From: Ciona savignyi
Taxonomy: Eukaryota; Chordata; Ascidiacea; Phlebobranchia; Cionidae
Direction of reading: 5' to 3'
DNA length: 64,000 nucleotides
NCBI GenBank assembly: GCA_000149265.1
Contig: CH002905.1
Coordinates: forward strand, 799,250-863,249
Under the pieces are notes generated by a model. It searched no databases, was not told the DNA's origin, and saw only the letters and a program-made list of their open reading frames with translations. Positions 33,291 through 45,390 of the stretch are shown in pieces (the stretch's first letter is position 1; every line of letters starts with the position of its first letter). A program made the position numbers and the translations under genes.

Positions 33291-34228
33291 AATGTCAACC
33301 ACGATTTGTAAAACTCATGTAATATGCCATATATTCATGCCACATGGTCCCTAACTACAATTTGTATTTTATACACCGAGTATATAGTTTGTTTCTGCAA
33401 GCGTAAACTCATGGGTCCCATAGTTATCCAACCAAACTTATTTTTCATGTGTAGTTAAATAAAGAATAAACGTCTTAAATTTACGAACATCTCACCAAAA
33501 ATGTTTTAAATTAAAGCTTCATTTCAAGACTGTATACTGAAATGAAGCTAAATTCCCAAAACAGCCCGATTTAGCTTTTAATGGTTTCAGGGAATCCCCC
33601 TGGGTTTAGTAGACTAGTTTCTGTTATAACATGTGTGGGCCATGTTATGTAACAATTCTTTAAGTCTTAATTTGATTTGTCGACTCCTTGTTGGAGATGT
33701 CAGTGCAATATGGCATGCCGGTCACAATCATAATTCAGGAACATATCTTCGTTTTCAAGGAAATTACCCTAAGTAAATGTTTTCACTTTTAATTGGCACA
33801 GTGTCTAATGGTCTAACATTTCACCAAATTTGTACAAAATTAGATCAGCAGTTCAAGCGCTATACCCCCAAATGCTGTTTTATTAGAAAAAAACGTTTTG
33901 GTTTTAACGTTCCAGGGGAATTCCCCTGGATGCATTGCTCAAAATTTTGATTTCTGAATATCTAGACCATGTTATCTTACAAATGTCGAATTTTCATTGC
34001 GATTTTATTACTCCTTTTGATAGATGTCGGGGCGACATGGCATGTTTGTCACAATCATAATTTCAGAACAAAATCCTATTTTTTAGGGTATTTCCCTATG
34101 TAGTTTTTTATTTCTTTAAGTGTTAAATCAGTTACTGGTGCACTTACATTTTACAAAATCTTATTTAAATTAGAGCTTCCGTTCAAGCGCTATGCTCAAA
34201 AAAGCTAATTTATTAGAAAAAACACATG
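33291..34228 (+). mobile_element. Family H element 7, truncated
   Basis: Begins TGTCAACCACG (the CTAGAGAG start is lost), has the sub-terminal block with AAACTCATGGGTCCCATAG, and about two repeat units. It stops mid-unit at about 34228 without the hairpin end, directly before the copied six-Cys peptide exon. Confidence 0.65.
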
Positions 34229-34327
34229 GAAATGAAATGAGTAATTCGTAATTGATTGTGATAGTCTCGGAGTGATGGTGGAGTTCAAATGTAGGTACTT
34301 TCTAAACCAAACAACACTCGATTGCAG

Positions 34328-34443
34328 ATCGGGTCTTTGTTTAGCGAGGAAGCACAAGCCCAACTTCGAGATGCCTCCGTACGAGCTGTCCTATATGTTT
34401 GCATGCAAGATACCCTGCTACCGAAGATTCAAGAGTCAGTTTG
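34328..34443 (+). pseudogene. Copy of exon 2 of the six-Cys secreted peptide gene
   Basis: Close match to exon 2 of the gene at 53614-54352: SEEAQAQLRDASVRAVLYVC, then LLPKIQESVC. About 100 bp of the preceding intron, including the acceptor TCGATTGCAG, is also copied. The match ends after SVC, and no signal-peptide exon or third exon is present. It is therefore a partial genomic duplication, not a retrocopy. Confidence 0.85.
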
Positions 34444-34899
34444 TTTGGTTTCTTATATAAAGTGTATACCGTTTGTTTCTACAAGTAGGAACTATAGGTT
34501 CCCGAGTTACCAATCTAAACTTGTTATTCATAATAACAGTAAGTTATACTTGTTTAACGTATTACCCATGGTAACTTGCGGTATGTAGAATCCGGTTTTC
34601 CCTTTCTTTTTTCTTTTTTTCTTCACCTACAACTTTCCCTACAATATAATAGGAATAATCCTTACCAGTCCGGAATATTGGCTCTTATAGAATAATTAGT
34701 GCCGAACATGCACAAAACGGCCTTATATTTTTGGGTCTGTCGCGGATTTTTCTGCAGCAATTTATCCAATATTTACCACTGTAGATCCAAACCATATTAG
34801 GTAACATCATCAGAAAGATTAAATCGATTGGGCAGTATCTTTCATATTATAGAAATGTTACAGATCACTAGTTCCCGTGGAATGGAATAATTGAGAATT

Positions 34900-35420
34900 T
34901 CGCGGAAAAGGATTAAAGATAGGTGTGGAAAATGCGCCTATTTTTTGTTCTGATGTACATTTTGTAATTATGGCTTCCTAAACATTTAAAGTAAATATTT
35001 CCTTTCAATCCGAAAATATCGGCGATAACACAAATATGCTTAAAATCATTGATTCCAAAAGGATTCGATCGAACCCGTTCTTGGAACTACGGGATAATCA
35101 CCGATACGATTCTTGCTTTTTTACAGACATTAGACATTTTAGGGAACATGTTGCTAATAAGTACGATACAAAATAGAACCTGCTGTTAAAATTTAAAAAT
35201 CCCATTATTCCTTAAAATGGGCCTTTTTTCACATTTTTTCGATAGCGGGTTTAAAATTAAAAAAATTGCAAAATAAAAGCATGCCAGTTAGGATTACTCA
35301 AAGTTTTACTCTAATTGGATAACTCCTTAGTGTCAACAATCTGGCGACATGACATGCCTGTCACGTGACGCAGAAAAAAAAAACGAACGAAAAATAAAAA
35401 TGTGTAATGAACTGGTAAAA
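34900..35420. mobile_element. Family H2 fragment
   Basis: Contains AATCCGAAAATATCGGCGATAAC and GGCGACATGACATGCCTGTCA plus a poly-A tract, shared in part with 41310-41560 and 56590-56870. No clear ends. 34450-34900 and 35420-36620 contain no gene I can support. Confidence 0.4.
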
Positions 35421-36623
35421 GCACAAACGGAGTCTACTTGCGCCAAGTTACCACGGTAAATCCCTTAATTATAATTTTTATACGTGGATGCAATACATTA
35501 TTACCGGGTATTTAAAAGAGCTTAACAGTTAAAACTAACCCAAGTCAATAATAGATTTAAATGGAAAAAGGTTTTGTGGTATCCCGTACCTATACCATGA
35601 ACCATTTTCCGAAACCACCCCACAACACCCGACCGCACTTATAGATCAGTCTGCTTTAACACCCCATAATAACAGAAGTAAAATGGTCTGACGAGGTAAA
35701 CTTTTTAAAAGCGTAATGTTGTCCTGTCTCGTCATTTTAGACTTAAAATCCCTTTAACTTTCGTCGAAACTTCGGTTTTGATTTTAAATCTATACGATTT
35801 CGCTGAATTCAGACCAAACGGAGTTGGTAATCCGAACACTTTCTCAGAACATATGCATCACTTTGCCTATTGATTACACGTATTATGTTTATTTACAGGT
35901 GTGAAAGACTACCCTCAAACAACTCTACTAAGAGTATTAGCAACAACCGCACTTAACTGCTTCGCTGCATCTAAATGTATAGGCTAGAGCAGACTTGGTC
36001 AAATCCGGCCCGCCAGGTTCTTTATTCTGGTCCGCCTAATGTTATCGACATGTTGCAAGACTCAATAGCAAAGACACGTCTAAATTGTGATTTCACAGCT
36101 ACATTTGTGCGCCGATTGACTAAAGTGCTTTCTGGTTTAAACCAAAAATATACCGTAATTCTTAGGATAGCTTTTTATCAACAGTGAAAAACTATATGTG
36201 AGTGACGGCCCGATAACTTGGCCCGACCCCTGATTCAAATAGTGTGCCCACTTCTGGGCTATAGCCTGCAGTTACACCGAAAGTGTGCATACTGAAATAA
36301 GCTCATTATATACGCAAATAATGTTCTCAGTATATTTTTGCAGATATGTGTTACAGTTATATTTTAATTGTACTTTAGCAGTCTGGAATTTTGGCCGGTT
36401 TAAGTGTGGTTTTATAATGTTATAATTCTTTAATTAAAAATTATATATGAAACCTATTGTTTTGTATATGTATGGGTACAACCAAAAGGAAGAGTGATGG
36501 CCATGACCTTCGCCAACTAGCGGAGACGCCGTGACGGTTTTATGAAAAATGTATGCAACAATAGAAATCTCAGGTTTACGAAATTTTGCGGTAAATAACC
36601 GTAACATGTTGTTTATGTGTTAG

Positions 36624-36745
36624 GTTGTGTAGCCGAAAAGTTAACGCGGCCAATATTTATTACGATTCCTATACAAAACGGTCCGAGGTACCATCGCGTC
36701 ATGAATTCTAAACACAGCTCGGTAAAAATAAAAAAAAGATCGTTT
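36624..36745 (+). repeat. SINE-1 copy
   Basis: Diverged member: GTGTAGCCGAAAAGTTAACGCG head, TATACAAAACGGTCC middle and CTCGGTAAAAATAAAAAAAA tail. It lies about 140 bp upstream of the first exon of the LDLa receptor gene. Confidence 0.7.
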
Positions 36746-36881
36746 ACGTAAAACAATCGGTTTGTTTATTTTTATTATATTACTCCATAGTTTACAGGAT
36801 CAGAACAAATAGAGTTGCTTTTCATACTAACTTGCGCTTTTAAATTTATTTTCAAGTCAAATCTTTATTGCCTTAAAAACG

Positions 36882-39800
36882 ATGAAGATTATTTTGCTGG
36901 TCGCTACGTTGGCATTGGCCGTAAAAGGTAAAACATGAAATCTTTTGGTTTGGTATTAAAACACTTACAAAGGTCAGGTCTAATTTTCTTTTAATTTCTT
37001 CTTCCACATTGCTTGTAATGACGCTTGAGCTGGTCGGTTGTGTCCTTGGTCAATGTACTTAGTGGAAATGGCCTGAATCTAATAGATAACTTCATAATCA
37101 TACACTATTATATGGTTGAGATATATTTCCACTTTTTGATTAACCCGTTAACCAACACGATTCAGGCGATGTACATGAACTACGTGAATCAAAACGGATA
37201 GAATATTCATGTTTATCCTTGTGAATAGGAAAACCAAGGGGGTTATCACACAGGCAATCGTCAGATCACCTCCCGCCCATCGTCGGGTTACCGGAGCTAT
37301 TGCAGTATGGTGTATATTTTATTCTTTATTTTACACGATTCTTTAGTAGAACCCATTTTTCCACTAGGTTTAGCCAATGTCCGCCAAGTGCCTTGCCCAA
37401 GTTTACAACCTACTGGCGAGCGGCCAGCTTCAAAACAGTAACCCTTCGGCTGAAAGTCGACACACTAACCCATTGCGCTAACCGGTCGTTAGAATAGGAA
37501 TAAAGTGCGTAAATGTAAAATTTTCAGGAAAGTGGTACCAATGCGATTGCTTTCGGGACAGGAGACTGTGTATGCGGGCCGGAGTTCAAGTGAGTGGTTT
37601 CTATAACGGAATGAAGAAATGTAACGGCTACAACGACTGTGGTGACTGGAGCGACGAGAAGAACTGCGCTGAGAAGTGTGGTCGGTACAATAAGAAGACG
37701 TGCGACTGCAACGAGAAAGGTACCTGTCCCCGTGACGGATTGATCTTCCAGGATCCGTGTTACAGCTCAGACTCAGAGTGTGACGGAAAAACCACTTGTG
37801 GGGACTGGAGCGACGAACGAAATTGCAGCTACAACTGCGCAAACGATCAGTACGAATGCAATTGCCGCGCTAATGGAGGAAAGTGCGCTCCGTTTAAGGA
37901 TGAAATCAGACATTGCTACAATGAAGATGATAAGTGTAACGGATATCGGACTTGCGTGGATTGGACAGACGAGCAGAACTGCACCTGTAGCGGTAACTAC
38001 TTGCCATGTGGCTGTATTCTGAACCGAAACAACTGTACATCACATGGTGGTTGCGTGCGTAAAGATGACATTTTGAATGACGTACAGGATTGTGCAGATA
38101 ACTCCGACGAAGTATGTGACGTAGTAGAGACTGTTGTAAGAAGAGCGGTCCCGTATTACTACGGCCGAAATAAAGAAACCACAACCACAAAAGTTGTTGT
38201 GTGCCGAGACGCGGCGTCCTACAGTCTCCGACTTCAGTTATTTAAATTATCAGGAAAATATAAGAAGTACAAACAGGTGGATATATATTCGGATAAAAAT
38301 CGCACTGTCATTGACATCCAGTGGTGGTATATCAATAATTACTACAACAGAAATGGGCTCCAGCAATGTGAAAATAAAGAATTTGTTATTACACCAAACC
38401 TCTGTAACGGATTCGCAGAATGCTCTGACGGAAGCGACGAGATGTACGATGTGCCCGGTTTTAAATGCAGAGCGTTGAGCAATTACACACAACTCAAGCA
38501 ATCGTGCGTTCTTCCCCAAGTGAATCTATTGAACAATAACCAATATTGTCAGGATAAGTCGGACATATGTTTTGTCGACGGAAAGTTAAAATGTTTTCGT
38601 TGCCTGGACAAAAAGCTGATGCTTTCCCCCAAACAAGTGTGCGACGGTGTTATTGATTGTTACGATATGTCGGATGAATGTCTTTGCGAGAATCAGACAC
38701 TTTGCATTGACGTTTTAGGGAAATCCCGGAAGAACTGTCCGCTTGGCCAAATGCTGTGCAACAACGAATGTATGCCAAATGAGCACGTGGTTTGTAATAA
38801 ATCGCTGAGCTGTGACGGAAATGCAAACTTAAAGTATTGTATGAAATCTAAACCAGTAAACCGAAGCCTCTATAAACCAATCGGGAATTTTTTATGCCCG
38901 GCTGACCAAAAAGGAGTCGTCTACACCAACGCGAGTGCGTGCGATGGGATACCAGAATGTTACAACCGAGAAGATGAATGTGGGGCGGGTTGTCCAATCG
39001 AATCTCATTTTTGTAAGTCCGATATTACATGCCACCATGAGGAAATGTCAGCAGTGTGGCAAAGAAAAGGACTTATATTTCTTCTTAAACGAGAGTACTG
39101 CAATGGCCGTCCGCGTTTCTCCTTGGCTTGTGGACTTGGATTCGACGAAACGAACTGCACCGGTCGATATTACTGCAACACTCCGACCAAAAACTTTTTT
39201 AGCATCGAGAAGTTATTACTATGCGACGGAGTGTTGGATTGCGATGATGGTTCGGATGAATGGGAATCTGTGTGCAACGAAACCAGGTTTTACTGCAAGA
39301 GTAAACAGCCCCTCTCGGTTGCGCGCGAACGGGTTGAAAATGGGATAAAGGATTGTAGCGACGGAAGTGACGAATGCCCGGCGAACAGCAAGAAAGAGAC
39401 CGTGTTTTCATCTCCGTTTGAAATGATTGGCAACCCAGTGTTTCGTGTTATTTTATGGATAATGGGTGGCATATCTCTGCTGGGAAACACTTCGGTTTGT
39501 ATCATATCAATCATGCAGGTTAGAACAGCTAAATCGGAGCCGTTAAAAGTCGCCTTTCTTTGGTTGGTGGCTAACCTTTCGGTCTCGGATTTACTCATGG
39601 GCGTTTATCTACTCTCAGTGTCTGCAATGGGAAGTCAGTTTTCTGGCAGTTATTGCTATCATGATGCTGAATGGAGGAGCAGTCATACTTGCTCGATTCT
39701 TGGTTCTTTGGCTGTAGTTTCGACCGAAGTATCAGCTCTTATAATGGCGACGATGGCCACCATTCGACTTGTTTCTGTTTACTTTCCCGTGAGAATGAGC

Positions 39801-40505
39801 AGCATAAAACGTGTGACCTACGCCGCACCTATCGTCTGCGCATGGTGCGTTGGTATTCTTATCGGAACTCTCCCGTTGGCTAATTACAAATCAGGATATT
39901 TCGTTGAATCTGCGTGGTTTCCGAACTACTTCTTCATGAGGCAGGAAATCGGAAAGACCGACATGGAATGGCTGGCTAATCGCGTCCATCACTTTTTAGA
40001 CAACTTTTCAAACAAGGACTGGTTTGGTGTCAAAGAAACCATCACAAACGCGTTCCAAGAACTCCCCATCAAAGGTGAATTCGGTTACTTTAGTGAAACC
40101 AGCGTCTGCATGCCAAGATTGTTTGCTAAAGTGGGTGATGCTGCATGGGGTTACTCGACCTTTATCATCGTTTTTAACTTCTGCCTGTTTGTATACATGG
40201 CGTGCTGTTACTTGTTTCTATACCAACGAAGCAGGAAAGTCACAAAGGTTGGAAAGTCCAAGTCGAGAAGGTTGCTTCGAACAGTCGCTGCGATGATTTT
40301 TACAAACTTTTGTTGCTGGATTCCGATATGCATTATGGCCTTTATTACTTTAGCGGGTGTGAAGCTTGATAACATTGTATATGTGGTTTGCGCCGGAGTT
40401 TTGCACCCGTTAAACAGTGTACTGAATCCGTTGATCTATTCAGACCACGCCGTAAATTTCATGCGAAAATGGGTCAAAAAACATACTTCACTTTGGTCGT
40501 CCTAA
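36882..40505 (+). CDS. LDLa-repeat G-protein-coupled receptor (relaxin-receptor/GRL101-like)
   Basis: Exon 1 (36882-36927) encodes the 15-residue signal-peptide core MKIILLVATLALAVK. It joins in phase 1 across a 600-bp intron to a single large exon (37528-40505), giving 1007 residues. Residues ~17-645 hold about 11-12 LDL-receptor class A modules: cysteine-rich, with Ca-binding endings GDWSDE (twice), VDWTDE, ADNSDE, SDGSDE (twice), YDMSDE and DDGSDE; some are degenerate. Residues ~650-1000 are a rhodopsin-family seven-helix domain: NLSVSDLLMG in TM2, CCWIP in TM6, NPLIY in TM7. The DRY position reads TIR, so the Asp is replaced. The loop between TM4 and TM5 is long (~90 residues). Known relatives pair LDLa with leucine-rich repeats; no LRR is visible here. 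It should sit in the plasma membrane and signal through a G protein; the ligand is unknown. The reading frame is intact. Confidence 0.9.
37196..37498 (-). repeat. SINE-2 copy in the receptor's intron 1
   Basis: Minus-oriented. The tRNA-like head is at the high-coordinate end (CGACACACTAACCCATTGCGC on the plus strand, up to 37498), and the body has TTTAGCCAATGTCCGCC. The tail end near 37200 reads GGATAGAATATTCATG. It ends about 30 bp before the exon 2 acceptor. Confidence 0.75.
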
Positions 40506-40690
40506 ATCGTGTGTTATTGTTTAAGCATTTTTGTTTATTGTTAAACCATTTTTCCTATCTTTTTACTTCAGTATTTCATTGTGTTAGCTGTTGTATATAT
40601 AACAAATATATTTGGACTCAGAAGTAAACAAGCGCTTGTTGGTGATAGCAGAAACTGTTGTTGGCATCATTGGAAGACAAGGATTACACA

Positions 40691-40815
40691 GTACGGTCTT
40701 GGGGCCGAATGGTTAACGCGACCGATACATATACCGACTCCTATACAAAAAGACGGTTTGTATTGACCAGTCCACCTTGGGTTTAAAACTCGACTAGGGT
40801 AAAAGAAAATAATAC
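40691..40815 (+). repeat. SINE-1 copy
   Basis: GGGGCCGAATGGTTAACGCG head, CGATACATATACCGACTCC body and a TTGGGTTTAAAACTC B-box region. It lies shortly after the receptor's stop codon and may overlap its 3' flank. Confidence 0.75.
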
Positions 40816-40944
40816 AAAAAGGTTACACAATAATTCTGGATATTTCTTATTTAATTTTTATTGGGACCTGGTTTTGGTAGCCACAGAGGATTACAAGTTA
40901 CCTTGAAATGAAAATGGCCACTTGTCAAGGTTTTGTAAAAAGCT

Positions 40945-41255
40945 CCGACTGATTAGCTTGGTGGGCTAGCCCATCATCGCCTTTCAACCGAAAGGCTGCA
41001 GGATTGAAAGTGGTCGCTAGGTAGTCGGTTGTGTCCTTGGGCAAAGCACTAAACGGACATTGCCTAAACCAGCGGATTATTGGGTTCTACCAAATTGAAG
41101 AAACGCGTGAATCACACAAAATTAAAGAAACGTGTGAATCATACTTAACGAACTGAAATAGATCCGGTAAACCGACGTTGGGCGCAAGGTGATCTGACGA
41201 TTTATTGATTATACCCACCTTGGTTTTTCTATTTTAGGGAAAAATTGGTTGTTTT
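40945..41255 (+). repeat. SINE-2 copy, plus orientation
   Basis: Head first: GATTAGCTTGGTGGGCTAGC, then CGCCTTTCAACCGAAAGGCT, GTTGTGTCCTTGGGCAAAGC and GGGTTCTACCAAATTGAAG. A partial relative lies at 42195-42385. The interval 41260-42190 holds only AT-rich sequence with a family H2-like fragment near 41310-41560. Confidence 0.75.
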
Positions 41256-42194
41256 AATTAAATTTTTGTTTGTTTGATTAGGTTACACATCTTAACTTTA
41301 AAAAAAAAATTGAATCAAATATTGCTGTCCAATCCAGAAATATCAGCGATAACGTTGAAAATGGTCAAAAATATGCCTCTTTTTACATTTTTTTTATGAT
41401 GGCGAAAATTTACCTTATTGGACTTTTTGTAAAATTATAGGTCGTTGCAAAATAATTACAAGTCAGTTAAGATTCCTTATTTGAACCTGATTAATTAAAT
41501 TTTAGGGTTCTCCGTCGGCCTATTTAACAAAATTTAAATAGAAGCACATCTAAGCTATCATAGCTAACATTCCTGAAAACTTTAACCTTATTTTCCAAAT
41601 GCTCCGAGACTATCATTACCCGTTACAAACTCTCAAACATACTACAAACAAAATATTGGAGCAAAAAATAGAGAAGGGCGTTTTTTTTTGTTTAATTCTT
41701 GGTTATAATTTCCCTGCCAGAGATCCCAGATTGACCGCTGCACATCTAATGTACTTTTACATCTTCCGAGTTTTAACTTGTTTGAACTTTTTCTTCGTGT
41801 GTATATAAAGCGTTACGTAGTCTGATTGCTGCTATAAGTGTAGGTTTATTTCGGGATTTACCGGAAATCCGTTTTAGGTGCGAATGGGGTTTGTCTTTCT
41901 ATTTTACCAACCTCGGAATTTTCTTACTATTAGTATTGGTTTAGGCCAGGGGTCGACAACGTTTTGCATCTTAAGAGCCATTTTAACCGATATTTCACAA
42001 AACACATATCATAGGACTCGCAAAACTAATAATATTTTTGCAATAAAAGGAAAACAGCACTATGTGAGATAGACACGAGTGTTGTTGTGTTTGTTTTTCT
42101 TATAGGTGGGTATTAAACGTATTAAAGCTTGTTACAGGCATTTTAATATAAGTGCAAAACCAGTTTACCCCTGAGATTTTCAAAAAATACAGAA

Positions 42195-42385
42195 ATCCGG
42201 ATGGTTAGTTTGGTGGTTTAGTGTGTCGCCTTTCAGTCGAAAGGTTTTAGGTTTAACACTGGTCGCTAGCTTTTAACAGACATTGCCTGAACCAAGCGGA
42301 TTAATGGGTTCTACCAAATTAAAGGATTATACAACAGGCAGCAATATCTCCAGTAACCTGACGGTGGCCACGAGGTGAAACACGT
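42195..42385 (+). repeat. SINE-2 copy, partial
   Basis: GTTAGTTTGGTGGTTTAGTG head, TCGCCTTTCAGTCGAAAGG, GGGTTCTACCAAATTAAAGG and TCCAGTAACCTGACGGTGG. An internal portion is missing compared with the copy at 40945. Confidence 0.65.
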
Positions 42386-42604
42386 CATCAACATCCACAG
42401 ATTTTCAGAACACAATATGAAAGTTTGGTATAGTACCTTTTAACCTTCGGTCTATTTTTCAAAATGTGTTGCACTAACCGTAATAGAAAAAAAAACTGTA
42501 AAGACTTATCTTAGCAGAGCTTAATTAAATTTAAGTTATGGAATCACTATTACCAATATTTCACCACCCATTGTTTAGCAGGCCAGGTGTAATAAGTCAT
42601 TTCT

Positions 42605-44547
42605 ATGGATTTCTTCGGTTTAATGGTCGTTGTCTGTGGTTTGAGCATTGCTTTGTCAGGTAAGGTTTATTGCAAACATATATTTGTGATTGATTTCATC
42701 ATTATACAGTTGTGTCTGCATGTCAACATAGTCAAACTGTCATGCAATCGTATTCACCATGGAAGACAAAAAGGGAATTTGTTGGCTACCTAATGTGCTT
42801 GAATGCTGCACCCATTTCGGCCAATGCAACAGTTACCAACTACCATGCATCAATGCCGGACAAATTTAATGCTAGCGTGATCGAAATCACTTCATCCGGG
42901 TTCTGGATTGAATCGAAGCGAACTGACCAGTACGCAGGCTGGAACACAGCCATTGTTGTCGATTGGACTCTGTATTTTAAATGTTGGTTGCATTAATAAA
43001 TAGGTATACTGTATTTGCTGTATTAACAAATGCAATCACAAAAAATGTTACTTTGTTACTAAATTATATTTTGATTAATATAAATGTAACTTTGATTCAG
43101 CCGTATAATAAACATAAAGCATACTATCTCTGAATACTATGTAAGTATAAGTGTGGTACCCAAGTCGTGTTTTTAACTAAGAGCAAGAGATTAAGGCTTG
43201 TAGCCTATTATGTGTTTGCTGTCAAGAATTTATATAAAGTCAAGCATTGATCCAGGATAACAATTGTTTTTAAGACATTTTTGCATGAAAACAGAATTTA
43301 TAACTTCAGAGTTATTTTAAATGATCCAAATCTTTGCTTGACAGATGACGAAATTGTGCACAACCAGTTCTTCATTTGGTTGACTGAGCCAAGAAAGTGG
43401 GTCTACCAGAATCGCTATGAAGCACAGAAAACTTGCAAACTACTTGGTGCCGCGCTGGTCGATATTGTAGACAAGGAAATGTATGACGTAGTTTATAATT
43501 ACGTCAAGACCACGATTGTCTCTGTTGATAAAAAATGGGCTCGAATCTGGCTTGTTATGAACTACAATACCACGGTTTGTGAGGTTATATTTATTGCACA
43601 ATAGGTTTTGTTGCGTTTACCAATAGATATATACTTTGTCCTGTTAGATGATCGATGTAGACCCCTTTTTTTAAAGCTTTTATACACATAATGTATTGTA
43701 TTTTTCAGACATATCAAATGTCGAAAAGCAACGGGGAACCAGCTTTTAACGGAGCTTGGCTCCCTGGATATCCGAAATCCGATGCAACTTACACCGGGTT
43801 GATCCTACAGGTCATAGCTGACCTGTGGCACCTCTAATATAATATATATTTGTTTTAATTGATGTCTAAAATATTTTATACTTTAAACGTCGTTGTTTTG
43901 CGTTTGATGTTTTTTCTCACGTGTTTTATTACTTTTTACGTAATTATCACCTTGTACGAGCCGTTGTATTTTTGCCGTTTAAATCATTAACATAGTTTTT
44001 CCACCTAATTCCCCACAGTTAGTCAAACGTGCAGATGTGAAACGTCTGGCACGTAAACTTTTCGCACCTTGTAAATTCCCTATATATTCTGGAAATTTAA
44101 ATAACCTACTATATAACCCACAATATAACCTACAATAACGTACTTAAGATAACCTGCGTCATGCTGTATAACGTACCTTAGACTATACAACTGGCGTCAT
44201 GCTGAATGACGTACTAAGTAACTTCAGTCGCGAATAAACCGTATATTGAATGAGACGCAGAATACAACTAAAGTGAATCAAGAGTTATAGACTTCGAGTT
44301 TGAGATTAAGACAGTACAAATCGTGGCTACAATAATTATTTGTAGGCGATCTGTGGAGAGTGAATTTATAGACTTCCGCTGCGCAGCTCGCCAAAGACCG
44401 TAAGGCAGCCGGCTAAACAAGCTCAGCCAGCAATCAGCTTTTAAAAAGCGCGAGCCCACAGACCCATCGTACTCGAATATCGGAATATGGAACCGTCAGC
44501 CCGATATTAAAATATCATCACGCAACCTTTGTGCAAAATTGTACTAA
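42605..44547 (+). pseudogene. Lectin-like family, copy C, interrupted by a solo LTR
   Basis: The most complete coding copy. Exon 1 (42605-42659) is a signal peptide (MDFFGLMVVVCG...). Exon 2 (42710-42982) contains VTNYHASMPDKF, VIEITSSGFWIE and GWNTAIVVDW, resembling an H-type lectin domain. Exon 3 (43345-43574) contains EIVHNQFFIWLTE, YEAQKTCKLLGAALVDI and WARIWLVMNYN, typical of the first half of a C-type lectin domain. Exon 4 starts at 43709 (FNGAWLPGYPKSD). Phases 1-1-0 fit. Exon 4 is split by a 637-bp LTR, which brings a stop at 43835-43837; the true end of the exon resumes at 44465 and stops at 44545-44547. Intact, the product would be secreted, about 250 residues. The classical Ca-site motifs EPN and WND are not evident, so sugar binding is uncertain. 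Confidence 0.8.
43824..44460. mobile_element. Solo LTR inside exon 4 of lectin-like copy C
   Basis: 637 bp, starting TGTGGCACCTC and ending CGAGCCCACA (TG...CA), with the target duplication GACC at 43820-43823 and 44461-44464. Copy E gives the uninterrupted site (GCTGATCCATCGTAC). No internal genes, so it is a recombination product of a full element. The family (Gypsy or BEL) cannot be told from the LTR alone. Confidence 0.85.
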
Positions 44548-45390
44548 GCCGCCGCCACCCATCCAACCGAACATACAACAATTCACGTTTAATTGATATT
44601 TTGCACTTATTTATATCTTCGCGCATTTTAACGACCTAGAGCGTTTGTAAAATACACTCTCACGTCATTCGGATGTCCAATTGATACGAAACTAATCTAA
44701 ATCTAGAGAGTGTCAATCCCGTGATAACCACCACTACTTCCACAACTCATATGTGTTTCTTTTTTAAAAATGTCCCTTTCCTCTTTCTTTGCTTTTCATT
44801 TGAAATATGTGAGTTATGAAGGTCGTACTTTTTAAGTCACAAATTAAGCAAGAGAGTTTTAACCATATGTATGTTGTTTATTTCTGGAATCAGAAAATGT
44901 TTCGATCTGTAGTTTAAAGCCACACTTATTTTGGGTTTTCAATAAGATGTGTGTATATTTAATACATTAGTTAACATTTCTCGCCTAGACACTAAACGCG
45001 GGTTAAAAGCTAAGTCGAATACCAGTTTTATTTATAAAGATTGCCCCACTTTACAATAGCCCCCCGACAACCCGACAATCACCAAGCGATTATGTGTTCC
45101 ATCGACCGTTATACACAATCTGGGTTGCTTTGTGTGATGTAGATGCAGCGGAGAGAGACACGTCATCAACATCCACAGATTTTTAGGAAACATTATAAAA
45201 GTTTGGTGTAGTACCTTACGGTCTCTTTTATAATATGTGTTGCACTAGCCATAAGAAAAAAAACTTTTTTTTATCTTAGCTGAGATCAATCGAATTTAGA
45301 TTTATTTATGAAATCAGTATTATAAATATTTTTCCACCTATTGTTAACAAAGCCAGGTGTAATATTTACTAAAATATTAACGATATTTCC

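Noticed and set aside
35985..36235. Possible hAT-type MITE (GGCCCG-rich ends, CAGGGGTCGGGCC-like text on the minus strand)
   Set aside because: The ends are not convincingly inverted and no 8-bp flanking duplication was found. A single terminus-like CAGGGGTCGACAACG at 41948 was rejected for the same reason.
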